Part shown: in pieces, positions 22,808 through 35,984 of the stretch
How the letters are laid out: every line of letters begins with the position of its first letter
Position numbering within the stretch: position 1 is the stretch's first letter
Source: Telopea speciosissima
Lineage: Eukaryota > Streptophyta > Magnoliopsida > Proteales > Proteaceae
Assembly: GCF_018873765.1 (NCBI RefSeq)
Contig: NC_057918.1
Span: 39,719,871-39,783,870 of the forward strand
Length of the DNA stretch: 64,000 bases
Reading direction: 5' to 3'
Position numbers and translations under genes: made by a program
The notes under the pieces: generated by a model
Database searches by the model: none
What the model saw: only the letters and a program-made list of their open reading frames with translations
Told to the model about the DNA's origin: nothing

Positions 22808-23142
22808 ATCCGACCTATTTCTACCCCATCCTCGCACGACACCGTCATCGTGAAACCCTAACCCCTTCTCAACCCTCAATCGGACTTTGCGCAGCCTCAT
22901 TACCATTCTGTTCTTTCACTCACACCTCAATAGGACTTTCGTGCTTCTGTTCTTTGAATCTCCCTCTCATAAACCTCCTCTTTGAATCCCTAACTCTAAC
23001 CCCCTTCTTTGTTATCTGTCTCCCCCATCTGAGGTTTTACGGTGTGAATCCCTGCTTGAAGTGCCTTGTCTGCAACGCCTCTCCCTCTCCCCTCTCTACT
23101 GTCTGCCTCCCCCCTTTGAGCATTTACCTATGGTGGAAACAG

Positions 23143-23145
23143 AGT

Positions 23146-23214
<69 letters not shown>
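23143..23214. repeat. (CT)n(AT)n microsatellite
   Basis: CT repeat passing into a long AT repeat. The hAT-like element B begins at its right edge, and the matching AT tract on the far side (24469-24500) shows that the element inserted into this microsatellite. Confidence 0.85.
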
Positions 23215-23216
<2 letters not shown>

Positions 23217-24467
23217 TGTTTAAATTATTGGTGCGAAGGTCGTGCTTGGCGCGTTGGTCAAGTGCTCACTTGCTGAACGCTTGGTCATGGGTTCAAGTCC
23301 TGGAAACAGGGGTAAGGCTACTTACATTTGACCCTCCCCAGACCCTGCTAAACGCGGGAGCCTTGTGCACTGGGTACGGCCTTTTTTTAAAGTATCGATG
23401 TGTATCGTACCGTATCGGACGAGACGTCTTGGTATCGGTCGATGTCAATACGATACATACCGATACGTATCTATTTTTTTGAAAAAAAACAATGTATCGA
23501 CTGTATCGATATGTATCGACCGATACATGTCGATATGATACGATACATACTGTTTTCAATTTTATATTATTTTTTAAATGTATTGGTACGTATCGATATG
23601 TATCAGTTGATACATATCGATACAAACCAATATGTATCGGTCGATACATACCGATACGTACCGATATGTGTCAGTCGATACATATCGATACGTACACATA
23701 TCGGTACGTATCGGTATGTATTGATACGTATCGATATACGTCTTTTTTCATATTTTACACCAAACACGAACCAGAACCTATCTGCGTCACGAACTAAATC
23801 TCAACTTTTTCTCCCTTCGTGTCGCGCCATAAAATATGTCGGGTTGGGTCGGATCCACATCGCACTTGAATCCTTGGAATACAAGACATACTCAACACTT
23901 GAAAGGGAAAAGGTAGGTTTTTTTTCCAAAGAACTTAATCTTTTGCTTCAAATCTTGCATCCTAGTTTTTTTTTTTTTGCTATGATTCAAGGAGAATAGG
24001 TTTAACTAACTATTAGATGCATGCTTTGTATACATTTGCAAAGATTTAAACTCAAATCCACCATTTTTCACCCAAAACCAAAAATGGCTTCCTTAAGGGT
24101 CAGTATTGTGCTAATGTTCGGTCAGTACACAACATCATCCTAGTTGCTCTCATTCTTGAAGACCCTTACAGACATGAGTTTGATCCACCCCGACATTCTT
24201 CATGGCAATAGAGTGACTCTGCATGTAAGAAATCTCATCTTTTATAACAATTTAGAAGTGCCGTCTAGTTATACATTATTCACAATTCTTAGTGTATATG
24301 CATGATATATGACATATATTGCTTGTTTATATTGTTTTGTGTCCAACAATGTATTTCCATGTGTATTTTGATCATTTTCATGCGTTTCTGCACCGATACG
24401 ATATGATACGATACGTCTCTTAAAATCACCTGACCGATACGATACCCAATACCGATACTTTAAACCT

Positions 24468-24468
<1 letters not shown>
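23215..24468. mobile_element. hAT-like non-autonomous element B, split by an Au SINE
   Basis: The left end CAGTGTTTAAA is separated from TTTAAAGTATCGATG by an Au SINE. The right end is CGATACTTTAAACCTTG. Both sides abut (TA)n, so the 8-bp duplication would be TATATATA. Subterminal ATCGATAC-type words are dense (23400-23745). An internal block around 24010-24240 (TTGCAAAGATTTAAACTCAA; CACCCCGACATTCTTCATGG) matches the interior of element A at 19760-19990 in reverse. Same family, no transposase seen. Confidence 0.75.
23222..23392 (+). mobile_element. Au SINE
   Basis: Contains a 5' A-box region (GGCGCGTTGGTCAAGTGCTC), a B box (GGGTTCAAGTCCT), the mid block GGGTAAGGCTACTTACATTT with GACCCTCCCCAGACCC, and the tail GGGAGCCTTGTGCACTGGG followed by a T run. 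These are diagnostic of the plant Au family. The copy is flanked on both sides by TTTAAA. Confidence 0.85.
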
Positions 24469-24504
<36 letters not shown>

Positions 24505-26929
24505 TTATTTATTTATTTAAGGTTGAGTGCAATGTTTCTATTTCAGGGTTTGTTGAGAATTTTTTCTGGGTTTAAAGCTTTGTAGACCGTTGCAAGGTAT
24601 GACTCTCTCGATCTCGCTCACTCTAAGCAAAGCTATCAATCCGATGCTCAAATTGAAGGAAATCAAAAAGCAAAATATAGATATTCTGTTTTCTATATAT
24701 ATATTATTATTAATCTTCTTCCAAGCTCTCTCTATCTCACTCACTTCATACATGCAATTTGTTTCTCTTCTAGTTGTTGCAACTGCAGCTGCTGCTCTGC
24801 TATTTGATGTGTTTATAACCTATATTTGCAGCTGATTAGTTGCTATCACCCTTGCCACCTGCTTTTTTAATAATTTTAGTTCTTGTTATGTTGTCTTTGT
24901 GGTTTTGAATTTATGTGCTATGGGTTGTAGGGTATTAGGCTTAGAAAAGGTTGGGTGTCAGAGAGGGTTAGGGATTTTATTATCTGTGAAAGATGGCAGG
25001 GGTTTGGAATTTTCTTGGTTCAAGCATCTTGGGAATAGAAGGATGAGACGAATCTGCTGGTGTGTAGCCATATTAATGTAATTAAAAAAAATGAAAGAAG
25101 TGCATTAATTGTGGCAGTACGTGTAGCTTTACATTCATAGGATCCATCACTAACTCTCTAGGACATTAGTGCATTGTAGGACTACCAAGTCAACCCAATT
25201 TAGTTAACCAACGTACGAGAAAACCAAGCAAAGATTCTCCACGATGGAACTCTAGTGAATTCATTTACTCTGCAACTTTAAAATCAACCACGACAGTAAG
25301 AAAATGGCTACCATTCTGTCCAAAACTGACATAAAAAATGCACTGCTGCTAAAAAATCTTCCCACCATTGAGTCAATTTTTAAGTAGGCTGTACTTAGGA
25401 CACTGTCTATGGAAAGAGGCCCTTTTCAGTCATGAGGCAATCAGAGCTTCATGTCAAATCTGAGAAGGTACTTCTTTGTTTCCAAGAATGATATAGCCTT
25501 CCAATGACAGAAAGGAAACTGCATACCAAGTCTATGGCCCAGAAAGGCTTGTTAAAACATAAAGACTTTTGACGTAGCACAGGTGTAGGGAGTAAAGTAC
25601 AGAAATAGGACTGATCAATATAACAATCTAAAAAAATTTTAAGGATACTCTTTGAAATAAAGAGAGTAATAAAAAGTAATGTAATGGGTCTGTAAACATA
25701 AACTATATGATACCTGAGGAAAGAAGAAACATGATAAAAGAAAACAATGGATGGACATTCCAGCACAAAATAATTTCATTCATTTATACCTAAAAATGAG
25801 GACTACTAATATAGACTTCTCAAAACCCACCTATAATCACATTCAATAGCAGGAACATGGCTTGTACTAATTTTTTGACAACATGGCATTAAACAAAATC
25901 TTAGGAAAAAAACAGTTAGGTAGGAGACACTTGCCAACCAAACATATAACACCACTTCTTAATGACTCAAGTTCCTAAAATGCTAATTGACCTAGTTACC
26001 CCATACCTCGGTAGGTAACACTTGAAGCGACTTTAAGACTAACTTGGAACTTAGGAAAACAAAACTTAAGGCCTTTTCACTTCCCAAAAAGACAGCGTTC
26101 AATGTAGGCAGTATTTACAAAACTTCAAACAATAATGAACAAAATCTAATTTTCTTCCAACTCTTTAATTTAAAGAAAGCTGACCTAGCCACACCCATAC
26201 GGTAATTCCTTTTGACTGTCATGCCCCAGGAAGGCATGTAGGGCTAAGCAAACCCAAGAGAAAGACAAAGGTCCTCGATCCAAATTTACAATTCTACCCA
26301 CATTTCCTCATCTACCAAAACATCAATTTGGTTGCAAACGATACTCATAGCAAGCACAACTACCAAATGTATCAGCATCCTAAGTGTAAATTGACTTTCA
26401 TCATTTTCATTCTGCATAGCCTTAGTCTTGCTGCTTGATGCGAAGACAAAATCACTGAAAAATCTCTGGTCCCACGTCACTGAGGCCTAGACTCAGCAAA
26501 CATAAAAGACCCTCTTAAGCACTAGGACAAACAACTTCCTAACTGAATTGAAGATGATCTTTTGGGATTATGATAATATGATAGAATCAGTTGTTACCTT
26601 GCCTTGAGAATTTTAACTGCCCAAGGAGATGATGTCCTTGATTTCTGTTAGAATCACAAAACATGGAAAAGCTAGGGATTAAGCCTCCACAATTGATTCA
26701 CCCTTTAGCATGCTCTGGAAAATATTGGATCTCCACAAAGGATTGGGAAACCCAAATCCAAGTCAAAATTACCTAGAAGTATGTGCCATTCAAGTTTCTC
26801 ATTGAGTCGGCAAAAGGTAATAAGGTACTAACAAATAACAAAAAAAGTTAATTTAATTTAAAAAAGGTATGAAAACAACCCTTAAGGTTCCTCCCTCGTA
26901 CATATTTTTATCTAACAATAAGATTTTAA
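24469..26929. other. Intergenic sequence, no supported gene
   Basis: Starts with (TA)n then (TTTA)n. Several short frames exist, for example hydrophobic ones near 24600-24830 and 25450-25760, but none has a recognisable domain, splice pattern or bias. I searched by eye for the missing central exon of the RRP41L-type gene on the minus strand and did not see it. Confidence 0.45.
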
Positions 26930-27217
26930 GTTTTCATCCAATTCTTTTAATTGTAATTAGGTCAATTTAAATAAATTTTGGACATGACTTTAACTTACTC
27001 CCAACTAGTAAACACTTGACAGATTTTTTGTAGACACCAATGTGCAAAATTTTCATCTTGGGAGGCAGTAACACAGCTCTCTTATTAAGAGTCCAGATCA
27101 TCAAAATGGTAACAATATATCTATATTTTAAATGAGAAATAGCAAGATCATTATTGACCTTGAATACAATGAAGAAGAAAAAAGAAACAAAGTTAACAGA
27201 ATGTGGAAGGACATACT
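26930..27217 (+). repeat. Duplicated unit, copy 1 (uninterrupted)
   Basis: The reverse complement of this stretch matches 41700-41790 joined directly to 43630-43850. Shared phrases include TTGGGAGGCAGTAACACAGC and GATCATTATTGACCTTGAAT. It therefore shows the state of the locus before the Pack-MULE-like element at 41.8-43.6 kb inserted. The right edge is cut by a copia LTR. The nature of the unit is unknown. Confidence 0.82.
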
Positions 27218-27518
27218 TGTTAGTGTTGTTAGAACTCATGTGATAAGGGTAGTTTGGGAACTAGTCTTATATCTAGTTGCCCTATAGTGTATTTTCTATT
27301 TTTTGACCTTTCTTGTCTTTTACCTCCCTAGGGAGGTGTATGTAATATTCTCAAAGCCTATTAGTGAAGTAATATAGGTGTGGAGAGCTCTCTCTCACAA
27401 CACACATTACAACCGAAATATCCTTCTTCCCTTCCTCTTGTCTCCTTCTTCTCTTCCTCTCTGCTTCTTCCTCCTCCAACTTCTCCTTCTTCTCTTGTTT
27501 ATTTAATTTAAAATCTAA
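27218..27518 (+). repeat. 5' LTR of the copia element
   Basis: About 300 bp, from TGTTAG to just before the primer site at 27521. It has a long CTTCTTCC-rich leader typical of copia LTR R-U5. The exact first base is uncertain because TGTTAG and TGTTG overlap in the first ten bases. No partner LTR is present. Confidence 0.7.
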
Positions 27519-30500
27519 CTTGGTATCAGAGCACTAGGGTTTGAGAGTCGTATTTGACCTCTTTCTCTTATTCTTTTCTTCTCTTTGAAACCCTAGGGCA
27601 CAAAGGGGTTCAAGGAGAAGATCTCTATGTAAAGAGTTGTTGAAGGAGCATGGAATAGGTTCGGTATAACATATTTATGTAGTTGAAGATGCTGTTTGAG
27701 CTCTGTTGAAGCTCCTTTGAGGTTTTGAAGCCCTTCCAGCCACTGCAGGAATTTTCGCCAGGCTCACCTTGCAGTTCTTGTTTCTCCTTCCCTTGGCATG
27801 GGTTTCAGCCTTAGAATGGCTCTTTAGAATCGCCCAAGGATGTTTATCAAGCCCCATAAATCCCTCCTTGCTGCTTGAAGGATCTATTGGAGCTTTTTCA
27901 GCCTTTTATGGTACCTTCGTTTCTTCCCATGCAAAACCAAGAGTACATTTTTTCTGTGCTTCTTGTATTTGGACTGCAAAATGCTGCTATCTTGGTGAGA
28001 AATGAATGGAACACCTTTTGTGAAGTCGTTAAGCTTGTTTCAGCTTGTGTTCCTCCTTGGAGAATGTTAGGGTGAAGTCTTGTTGAGATTATATGGCCTT
28101 TCTTCCTTGCTGAAATTTGATTCTTGTGTTGGATTCCACAATTGGGTTGAGTGTGCACTCCCCACTTATTGTTGGTACACTTGTTTATGGTCAAGTGCTT
28201 TTTTCCCTACACTATGGGTGATTCCGAAATATCTGGACTTGGTTCGGCTCACTCACAGTCCACTCCAACAGTTCCTCCATTTGTTTATGAGACTTCACAC
28301 CCACAGATTTTAATTGTGAAGCTTGATAGTACTAATTACTTGGACTGGTCACACTCAGTGAAGCTTTCCCTTAGGAGCAAAGGGAAATTTGGATACATTA
28401 CAGGTGCTATTAAAGCCCCAGAGCAAGGTTCTCCTGGCTATGATAAATGGGAGACTAAAAATTCCGCAGTCATGACATGGCTAATCTTCTCCATGAAGCC
28501 CGAGATTGAGAGAAGTTTTATGCGAAAGGATACTACCAAGGCAATATGGGATAGTGTCTCTCAGACTTATGATAGGGTAGGTGACTCTGCCAAGGTCTAT
28601 CAGCTTCACCAAAAAATTAATTCAATGAGGCAGGGTAACAGGACCATTTCTGAGTATTATAGTGCCTATATTAGTCTCTTGGAGGAGTATGATCACTACA
28701 GGGACCTCCAGTTGACCAATCCAGAGGATGAAGCAAAGGTGTACCGCACTCTTGAAAATGAGCGTGTCTTTACCTTACTTGGTGGCCAAAACCCTGATTA
28801 TGAGCCAATTAGGCTCCAGATTTTAGGCCGGTCCCCTCTTCCATCTCTTGATGAGGTTTGTAGCTATTTACACAGTGAGGAGACTCGGCGTGTTGCTATG
28901 GCACCAGCTCCAGCATCATCTCTTGAGAGATCAGCTCTCAATTCTTCCTGTTTCCGGGACACCCGTGGTGGTGGTAGAGGCCAGAGGCCTAACCATGGGG
29001 AAGATAAAGCAGTAGAGACAGGTGGTGCTAGTGGAGGTGGTAGAGACAGGTTTAAATGTGATCATTGTGGGAGATTTGGGCACACCAATGATAGATGTTG
29101 GACTCTTCATGGCCGTCCTCCTGGTACACAAGTAGGTGTTCGTGGTAGCCGTAAAGGGGGAGCTCGAGGTGCACACTCTGTTATGACTGAGACAGATGCT
29201 TCACAGGATGATTCTACTTTGGCCAATGTAGTGTTTCGCAGGGTCATGTCACAACTGAGCACATCTCCTGCACCCACAGTGGCTAGCTCCTCTTCATCCT
29301 CAGCTTTGCAGGTTTCCACCTCAGCTTCTACTGCAGCTCAGTCTTGGGTCATTGACTCTGGGGCCACTGACCACATGACTGGTACGTCCCATTATTATGA
29401 TTCCTATACCATTTGTTCTGGTAAGGAGGTTAGGGTAGCCGATGATTCCCTTTCCTCCATCTCTGGTAAGGGCAGTATCCCTGTCACATCTTCTATTTTT
29501 CTTACTTCTGTTCTTCATGTCCCTAACCTTACTCTTAATCTTTTATCTATGAGTCATTTGACTAAATCTCTAAACTGTTGTGGCACCTTTTATCCTTCTC
29601 ACTGTCTTTTTCAGGATTTGGTGACAAAGAGGATTATTGGTAGTGGACATGAGGAGTAAGGCCTTTACCTTTTTTACCATAGCTCAGTCCTATGTGTGTG
29701 GACGTAATGATAGTAGTTCTGTGGAGTCTGTTATGTTATGGCATCGTCGTCTTGGCCGTCCATCTTTTGTTGTAATGAGAAAACAATTACCTCATGTATT
29801 TTCTTCTATTGCTTCTTCTCATGATTTTCAATGTGAACTATGTATGTTTGCCAAACATTGTCATTCTTCTTATCCATATCATGGTAATAGAACTGCTGCT
29901 CCTTTCTATATTGTGCATACTGATGTTTGGGGACCTTCTCCTACTACCTCTTTATTTGGCTATCGTTACATTGTGTCATTTGTTGATGATTTTTCTCGTG
30001 CTACTTGGACTGTTCTTATGAAACATAAAAGTAATGCTTGTGAAGCATTTCAGAAATTTTATCAGATGATTCTTACTCAGTTTGATACTCGTATCAAAAT
30101 TGTTTGGTCTAATAAAGAAGGAGAATACATGTTTGGTGGCCTCCAAGCCTTCTTTACTAATAAAGACATTATCCATCAGCTCACGTGTGTTGACACACCC
30201 CAACAAAATGGGGTTGCTGAGAGGAAAAATCGCCATTTATTGGAGGTCAACCGTAGTCTCTGGTTTGGCATGCATGTTCCCAAGACCATCTGGTTTGCAG
30301 CTCTTCTCACCGTTTCTTTTCTCATTAATCGCATGCCTACCAAACTTCTTGATTTCAAATCTCCCTTAGAAATCCTATCTCCACAGGTTTCTACTTTCTC
30401 TCTTCCTCCTAAAGTCTTTGGCTATGTTTGTTATGTGTACGTTAACAAATCACATTGTACTAAGCTTGATCCCAAAGCTCTCAAGTGTCTCTTTCTTGGG

Positions 30501-31627
30501 TACTCTTCTACTACCAAAGGCTACAAGTGCTATCACCCATCTTCTCGCAGGTGCTTCAACTCCAAAGATGTCACTTTCCTTGAGTTTGTCCCTTTCCTTG
30601 CACCATCTCAGCATCCTCTTCAGGGGGAGAATTGTGGAAGTGAACAGGCTGCTGATTTCCTTTATTATCCCCTTCCTATCTCTCCCTTTATGCTTGACAT
30701 TAGAAAGCACAGGGCTGTGGATGTGGATGTGGATGTGAATACAGATTTTGTTGTTGACAGTAGTTCTGGTAAGGAGAAGGATTACCACATTAAATGCAAA
30801 AGAGGTGAAGGCTTGCATAATGAAGGAAAGAAGACCTACCAAGAGTCCTCTTTGGATCCAGATCCACATCCTGAGATTTATTCTCCCCAATTAAGTGATA
30901 TCCCTTCTCCTCCATCTGATTTAGACCTTCCTATTGCTGTTAGAAAGGGGAAAAGATCGTGTACTAATAATCCTATAGCCCAGTTTGTTTCCTATGATGC
31001 TTTTTCTTCTACAGGTCTTACCTTTATTGCTGCTCTCTCTACAGCTTCTATTCCTAGGAATGTTACTGATGCTATGTCTGACCCAAAGTGGAGACAAGCT
31101 ATGTCTGAGGAGATGATGGCTCTTGAAAAGAATGGTACTTGGCAATTGGTGGACTTGCCAAGGGACGTATCCCAGTTGGATGTAGATGGGTCTATACAAT
31201 CAAGTATAAATCTGATGGTACTGTTGAGAGATACAAAGCAAGGTTGGTGGTCAAGGGGTACAATCAAGTTTATGGGATTAACTATCAGGAGACATTTGCT
31301 CCCGTGGCTAAGCACAACTCTATAAGAGTTCTTTTATCATTGGCTGCCAATAAAGATTGGCCATTATATCAGTTAGATGTGATTATGTGAAGAATGCCTT
31401 TCTTCATGGTGACTTGGAAGAGGAAGTGTACATGCAAACCCCACTAGGCTTTAAAATACCTTCAGCTGAAGGAAAGGTGTGTCTCCTCAAGAAGGCACTA
31501 TATGGACTCAAACAGTCACCAAAGGCATGGTTTGAGCGCTTTCGACAGGCTATTCTGAAGAATGGATATTCCCAGAGTCAAGCTGACCACACTCTCTTAC
31601 AAGTTTTCTTCTCATATTCACTCTCTT
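27218..31627 (+). mobile_element. Ty1/copia element with 5' LTR, truncated in RT
   Basis: The 5' LTR is about 27218-27518, starting TGTTAG. The tRNA-Met-type primer site TGGTATCAGAGC lies at 27521-27532. After a roughly 600-bp leader, gag-protease runs in one frame to 29659 with the zinc knuckle CDHCGRFGHTNDRC and the protease motif WVIDSGATDHM. Integrase follows in the next frame from 29637: HRRLGRPS, HTDVWGP and NGVAERKN. Its second catalytic Asp is replaced (WSNKEGEY where SDN is usual). RT starts near 31080, with a frame change near 31180 and an 8-bp insertion near 31380. It ends at LYGLKQSPKAW and NGYSQSQADHTLL, where CACTA sequence takes over. YVDD, RNase H and the 3' LTR are absent. 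The element is inactive. Confidence 0.92.
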
Positions 31628-34600
31628 ACATGTATGTTTACATGATATGTTTTTTATACAATTGGAAACATGTCATTGTAAGTGGATACTTCCGAGACAT
31701 GTATGTAAGATCGTGATTTGTAACTATATCTATTCTTTTTTTTTCGTGGTAACTACGAGTGAAAACTATGCCTAGAAGTAGGATTGGAAAGTCAAGGGAT
31801 CCAAATTTTTGACTGTCTTCACAATAGAAATTAGAAGTCAACAAATTCATAGAGTATGCATTCTCTAGTATTGCAGTAGGAAATCGGATCCTATACCCAT
31901 ATGTAAATTGCGTAAATCAACTGTGGATGACTAGAGATACAGTGTTAGAATATTTGACAGTTGATGGAATTATACGAAATAGAGTTTCCATGGGGAAGGT
32001 TCGTCTTCACATGTACTTCACCATGTTAACACAGTGGTACATGATGAAGGTGAAACATATGATGTTACACATACCATGTTAAATGAGATGTGTGGAATAA
32101 ATACAAATGAAGAAGTAGAGGATGGTGTCACAGGTGAGTGTATAAAGGGTAAGAATATAGAGGTAGATAAATTTGATCAATTCGTGGAAGATGCAGAGGA
32201 TTTGTATCCAGGATGCGTGAAGTTTACCAGATTGTCCTTCATTCTTCGTAGATATTACATAAAGTGCCTTTGCAAAATGACCGACAAAGCGTTCTCAATG
32301 CTGTTAGAGTTGTTGCAAGAGGCACTTCTCGAGCCGAATACTTTACAAAAAAATATCATCAAGGACTTCGGGCTTAATTATAAGAAGAGTGATCTGTGCC
32401 CAAATGATTGTATGTTATATTGAAAGGGAGAAAAGAAAGCCACGACTTGTTACAAATGTGGAACATCAAGATATACATCAGTAGATGAGAAAATCCCAAC
32501 TAAGATACTATGCCATTTTCCGTTGGTCCCAAGGTTGCAAAGGTTATACATGTCGTCTAAAACCTCATTTAACATGAGGTTGCACCACAAGGGTCGTACA
32601 AACAATCAAAGATTACGACACCCAGTTGATGGGCAAGCATGGAAAGAGTTTGATAAGTTGCATCCTATTTTTAGTGAGGAGCCTCGTAATATTAGACTTG
32701 AGTTAGCAAGTGACAAATTCAACCCGTTTAAGTCGATTAACGTAAAGTATAACACATAGCTTGTTGTTGTGATGCCTTACAATTTGCCACCATGGATGTA
32801 TATGAAGCCAGACTTACTCATTTTTATTTTGCTTATTCCTGGACCACGACAGTCTGGGAATGATATAGATATATATATTTGCAACCATTGATAGAAAAGT
32901 TGAAAGAATTGTAGAACACAAGGATTATAACTTACGATGTATATAAGGAGGAGAAGTTTAAGCTAAATGCATGTTTGTTATGGACCATTAACAATTTCCT
33001 GGCTTATGTAGTACTATCGGGTTGGAGTACTAAAGGTGTTTTCGCTTGTCCATGTTGCAACAAGAATACTTATTCTCGTTGACTTAAATATGAGAGGAAG
33101 CACTATTATTTAGGCCATCGTTGATTCCTTTCCCAAGGTCAAAGATTTCAACTTGATAAAAAGAGTTTCGATGACTATGAGAAACATAGACTACAACCAA
33201 AACCACTATCGGGTTACAACATTTTAGAGCAGTTGCAAGGTGTTCAGTTTCCTTCATTTGGGAAAGATATTATTGACAAACATGGGAAGAAGACGAAGAG
33301 GCGAAGGAATTTAAAACAGCCAGAGCTTCCATTTAATTGGAAGAAGAAGAGTATATTCTTTGAATTGCCATACTAGAAATCTAATCTAATCCTTCACAAT
33401 TTAGACATGATGCACATTGAGAAAAACGTATGTGATAGTATCATTGCCACATTGTTCGATCTAAAAGAAAAAGACGAAGGATAATATGAAAACACATTTA
33501 GATCTGAGAGATACAAATACGGTCAAATCTTCATCCAAAGTTCATTGATGGCAAGGATCGAATGTTCATACCCTCAGCATGCTACACAATGTCTACTACT
33601 GACAAAGATTTGTTTTGTTCAGTTTTAAGGGGTGTGAAAGTTCCACATGTACTTTGCAGTAAAATCTCACGGTGTGTGCAAGAACTTTAACATATTAGGA
33701 ATGAAGAGCCATGAGTATCATATCATGATGCAACATCTTCTTCTGGTAGCATTGCGTGGTGTGTTGCTTAAGAATGTTAGCATTGTATTGATAGAGTTAT
33801 GTGCTTTTTTTTCCCAGGATTTGTGTAGTAAAGTTGGGAAGGAGGAGGACTTCAAGAGGCTTGGTAAAAGTGTTGGCCCAACACTTAGCAAGTTGGAAAA
33901 GTTTTTTCCACCTTCATTCTTTGATATTATGGTTCATCTGAATATTCATTTAGCCGATGAAGCTAGTTTGGCTGGTCCAGTACAATACCGTTGGATGTAT
34001 CTAATAAAGAGGTCAGTAAGAAATTTTTTGGCTTAAATAATGAAGCTAGTAGTGTAGGTTTCATATTATAATCATTAAATACTTATCATAAATTTGTTTG
34101 TGTTTAGGTTCCTTAAGCAACTTAAGGACTACGTGCGCAACCTTAGTCAGCCAGAGGGATCAATAACAGAAGGATCATTTACAAATGAGTGTTTGACCTT
34201 CTTCTCTAGATACTTTGAAGGTGTGAAAACAAGGTCGAATAGACCGATCAGAATTGCAGGTTCAACAGAACTAGAACATCTAATCTCTATATTCTTAAGA
34301 ATAGGTTGGCCTGTAGGAAAGTGTGAGATGTTACGACTAGACATTCAAGAAAGGGACCAAGCTCATTGGTACATGCTAAAGAACTATGATGGATTAAATG
34401 ACTATTGAAAGTAAGTATTACATATCAATGTTGTATTTGCAATATATTTATATTTGATTAAATTTTAAATTTTATATGTTTATGAGAAAGTATGTACACA
34501 CTTTTTAGGCTCCACAAAGAGAAGTTGCAAAGATTAATGGGCATAGTACTAAATCTCGTTTTGTTTCGGTGTTTCGGTCTGACCGAAATTTCGACAAAAT

Positions 34601-35747
34601 TTCGTCGAAATATGGTATTTTTTCTGTGGGTGTAAAATGCCAAAAATGACCAAGATTTCCGAAATTTCCAAAATGAGATGACCGAAATTTCCGAAATTTC
34701 ACCGAAATTTCTGAAATATTGCATTTTTTCAATTCGATGTTGCATTTCGTTTCGACTCGACCGAGATACTCGAAATTTCAACCGAGACGAAACGAGTTTT
34801 AGTACTATGTTAATGGGTCATAAATCTCGCCCACATATTATTTCGACAAGACATGCTAAGGAGGTTCCAATTTGGTTCAATGAGCATGAAAGTGCAACAA
34901 TTTCAATTGTTTGAGAGCTAGGTTAGAGCCTAGATCATCTTATATGTGGCTTAATATTGTGTCATTAGATTTTACATCTACGCCAAAATGGGGAAGAGAT
35001 GCCTTATTACATCAGATGGCTTGCTCGAGGTCCTAACTAGGATGTGAGAAGTTATAATGAATACATCTATAATGACATCAAGTTTCGTAGTAAGTCACAT
35101 GAGAATCATAGGAAAATTCAAATAGCGAGGTCCTTAGTACGGCAATTTCAGAAGATTACTCCAATTCAAGAGGCAAACACCCAATTGAGGGAATTATCAT
35201 GTATTATGGTGTTTTGAAAAAAGTAATTTAATTGGAATAAGTAGAGGATCTCAAAGTAATATTATTTCATTGTGATTGGGCTGTTAACAGAAAGGGAGCA
35301 GAGGAAAATGAGTTCGGGTTTGTACTTGTCAAATTTAACCATATATTGTATAATGACCGAGATCATCTTGACGAACCATTTGTGCATCCATCACAAGCGA
35401 AGCAAGTGTTTTATATTGTAGATTCTCATAGGCCTGAATGGAAAGTTGCAATAAGGCCAAAGATTAGGGATATTTTTTGTATGGGACAGGAGGATCCAGA
35501 CCATAATGATTCAGATCAGACATATACACAAAGCACATTACAATATAGACAAAATTTAGAACATTCAGAGGGTGATGCCAACTTTAGTTAGGTAAGATCC
35601 GATGTGGAAGGTATTATAATTGACACCCCCATCAGATTGATCAATGCAATTTAAAGTTTAGATGATTATATATCAAATTGATTGAACATTAAAATTAATT
35701 ATTATAATTGACACCCCCCATCGTCAAAAATAGGATTTCTTGTAGTG
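31628..35747 (+). mobile_element. CACTA (En/Spm) element, left arm of an inverted duplication
   Basis: Translated pieces on the plus strand, in order: Transpos_assoc (about 31770-31930, SRDPNF... CVNQLW), the TNP2-type transposase region (GWSTKGVFACPCCN at about 33020), a DUF4218 region (about 33690-34390: MKSHEYHIMMQHLL, HLNIHLADEASLAGPVQYRW) and DUF4216 (about 35330-35480: DEPFVHPSQAKQVFYIVD). Many stops and frameshifts break the gene. The 3' terminus GGATTTCTTGTAGTG ends at 35747. The 5' terminus is missing: sequence homologous to the right arm starts near 31635, directly against copia RT. A 268-bp MITE lies within (34542-34809). Confidence 0.88.
34542..34809. mobile_element. hAT-type MITE with perfect 8-bp duplication and empty site
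   Basis: The termini CATAGTACTAAA and TTTAGTACTATG are exact inverted repeats, extending imperfectly through CTCGTTT.GT.TCGG. TTAATGGG flanks both sides (34534-34541 and 34810-34817). The paralogous CACTA copy at about 37845-37905 has a single TTAATGGG and no insert, so the target site is seen empty. The interior is rich in CCGAAATTTC words. Confidence 0.95.
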
Positions 35748-35984
35748 CCAATCACATCCTAGGGATAAAGCTTGTGAGAGATCGCAAGAATAAGATATTA
35801 GGCTTATCAATCCACTTATATTGACAAAGTGTTGAATAGGTTCAACATGCAGAATTCTAAGAGAGAAAATGTTCCTCTCAGGCATGGAATCAGTCATTCT
35901 AAGTCACAATGCCCTCAAACTGTTGAGGACATGATACTAGGAAGACAATCCCTTATGCTTCTGTAGTAGGGAGGCTCATGTATG

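Noticed and set aside
22768-23276. Frames through (CT)n and (AT)n tracts, including a 151-residue one
   Set aside because: Low-complexity translation (LSLSLS, YIYIYI) with no conserved domain.
23222-23392. tRNA-like A and B boxes
   Set aside because: The boxes belong to an Au SINE, not to a tRNA gene. No cloverleaf can be drawn through the body.
23293-23999. Frames with repeated Tyr/Arg/Ile/Thr words such as YRYVPI and DTYRY
   Set aside because: Products of the CGATACGTATCG-rich subterminal region of hAT-like element B.
34458-34781. Frames of about 75-107 residues with repeated FRNFGEISE-like words
   Set aside because: They fall in the MITE at 34542-34809 and reflect its CCGAAATTTC words.
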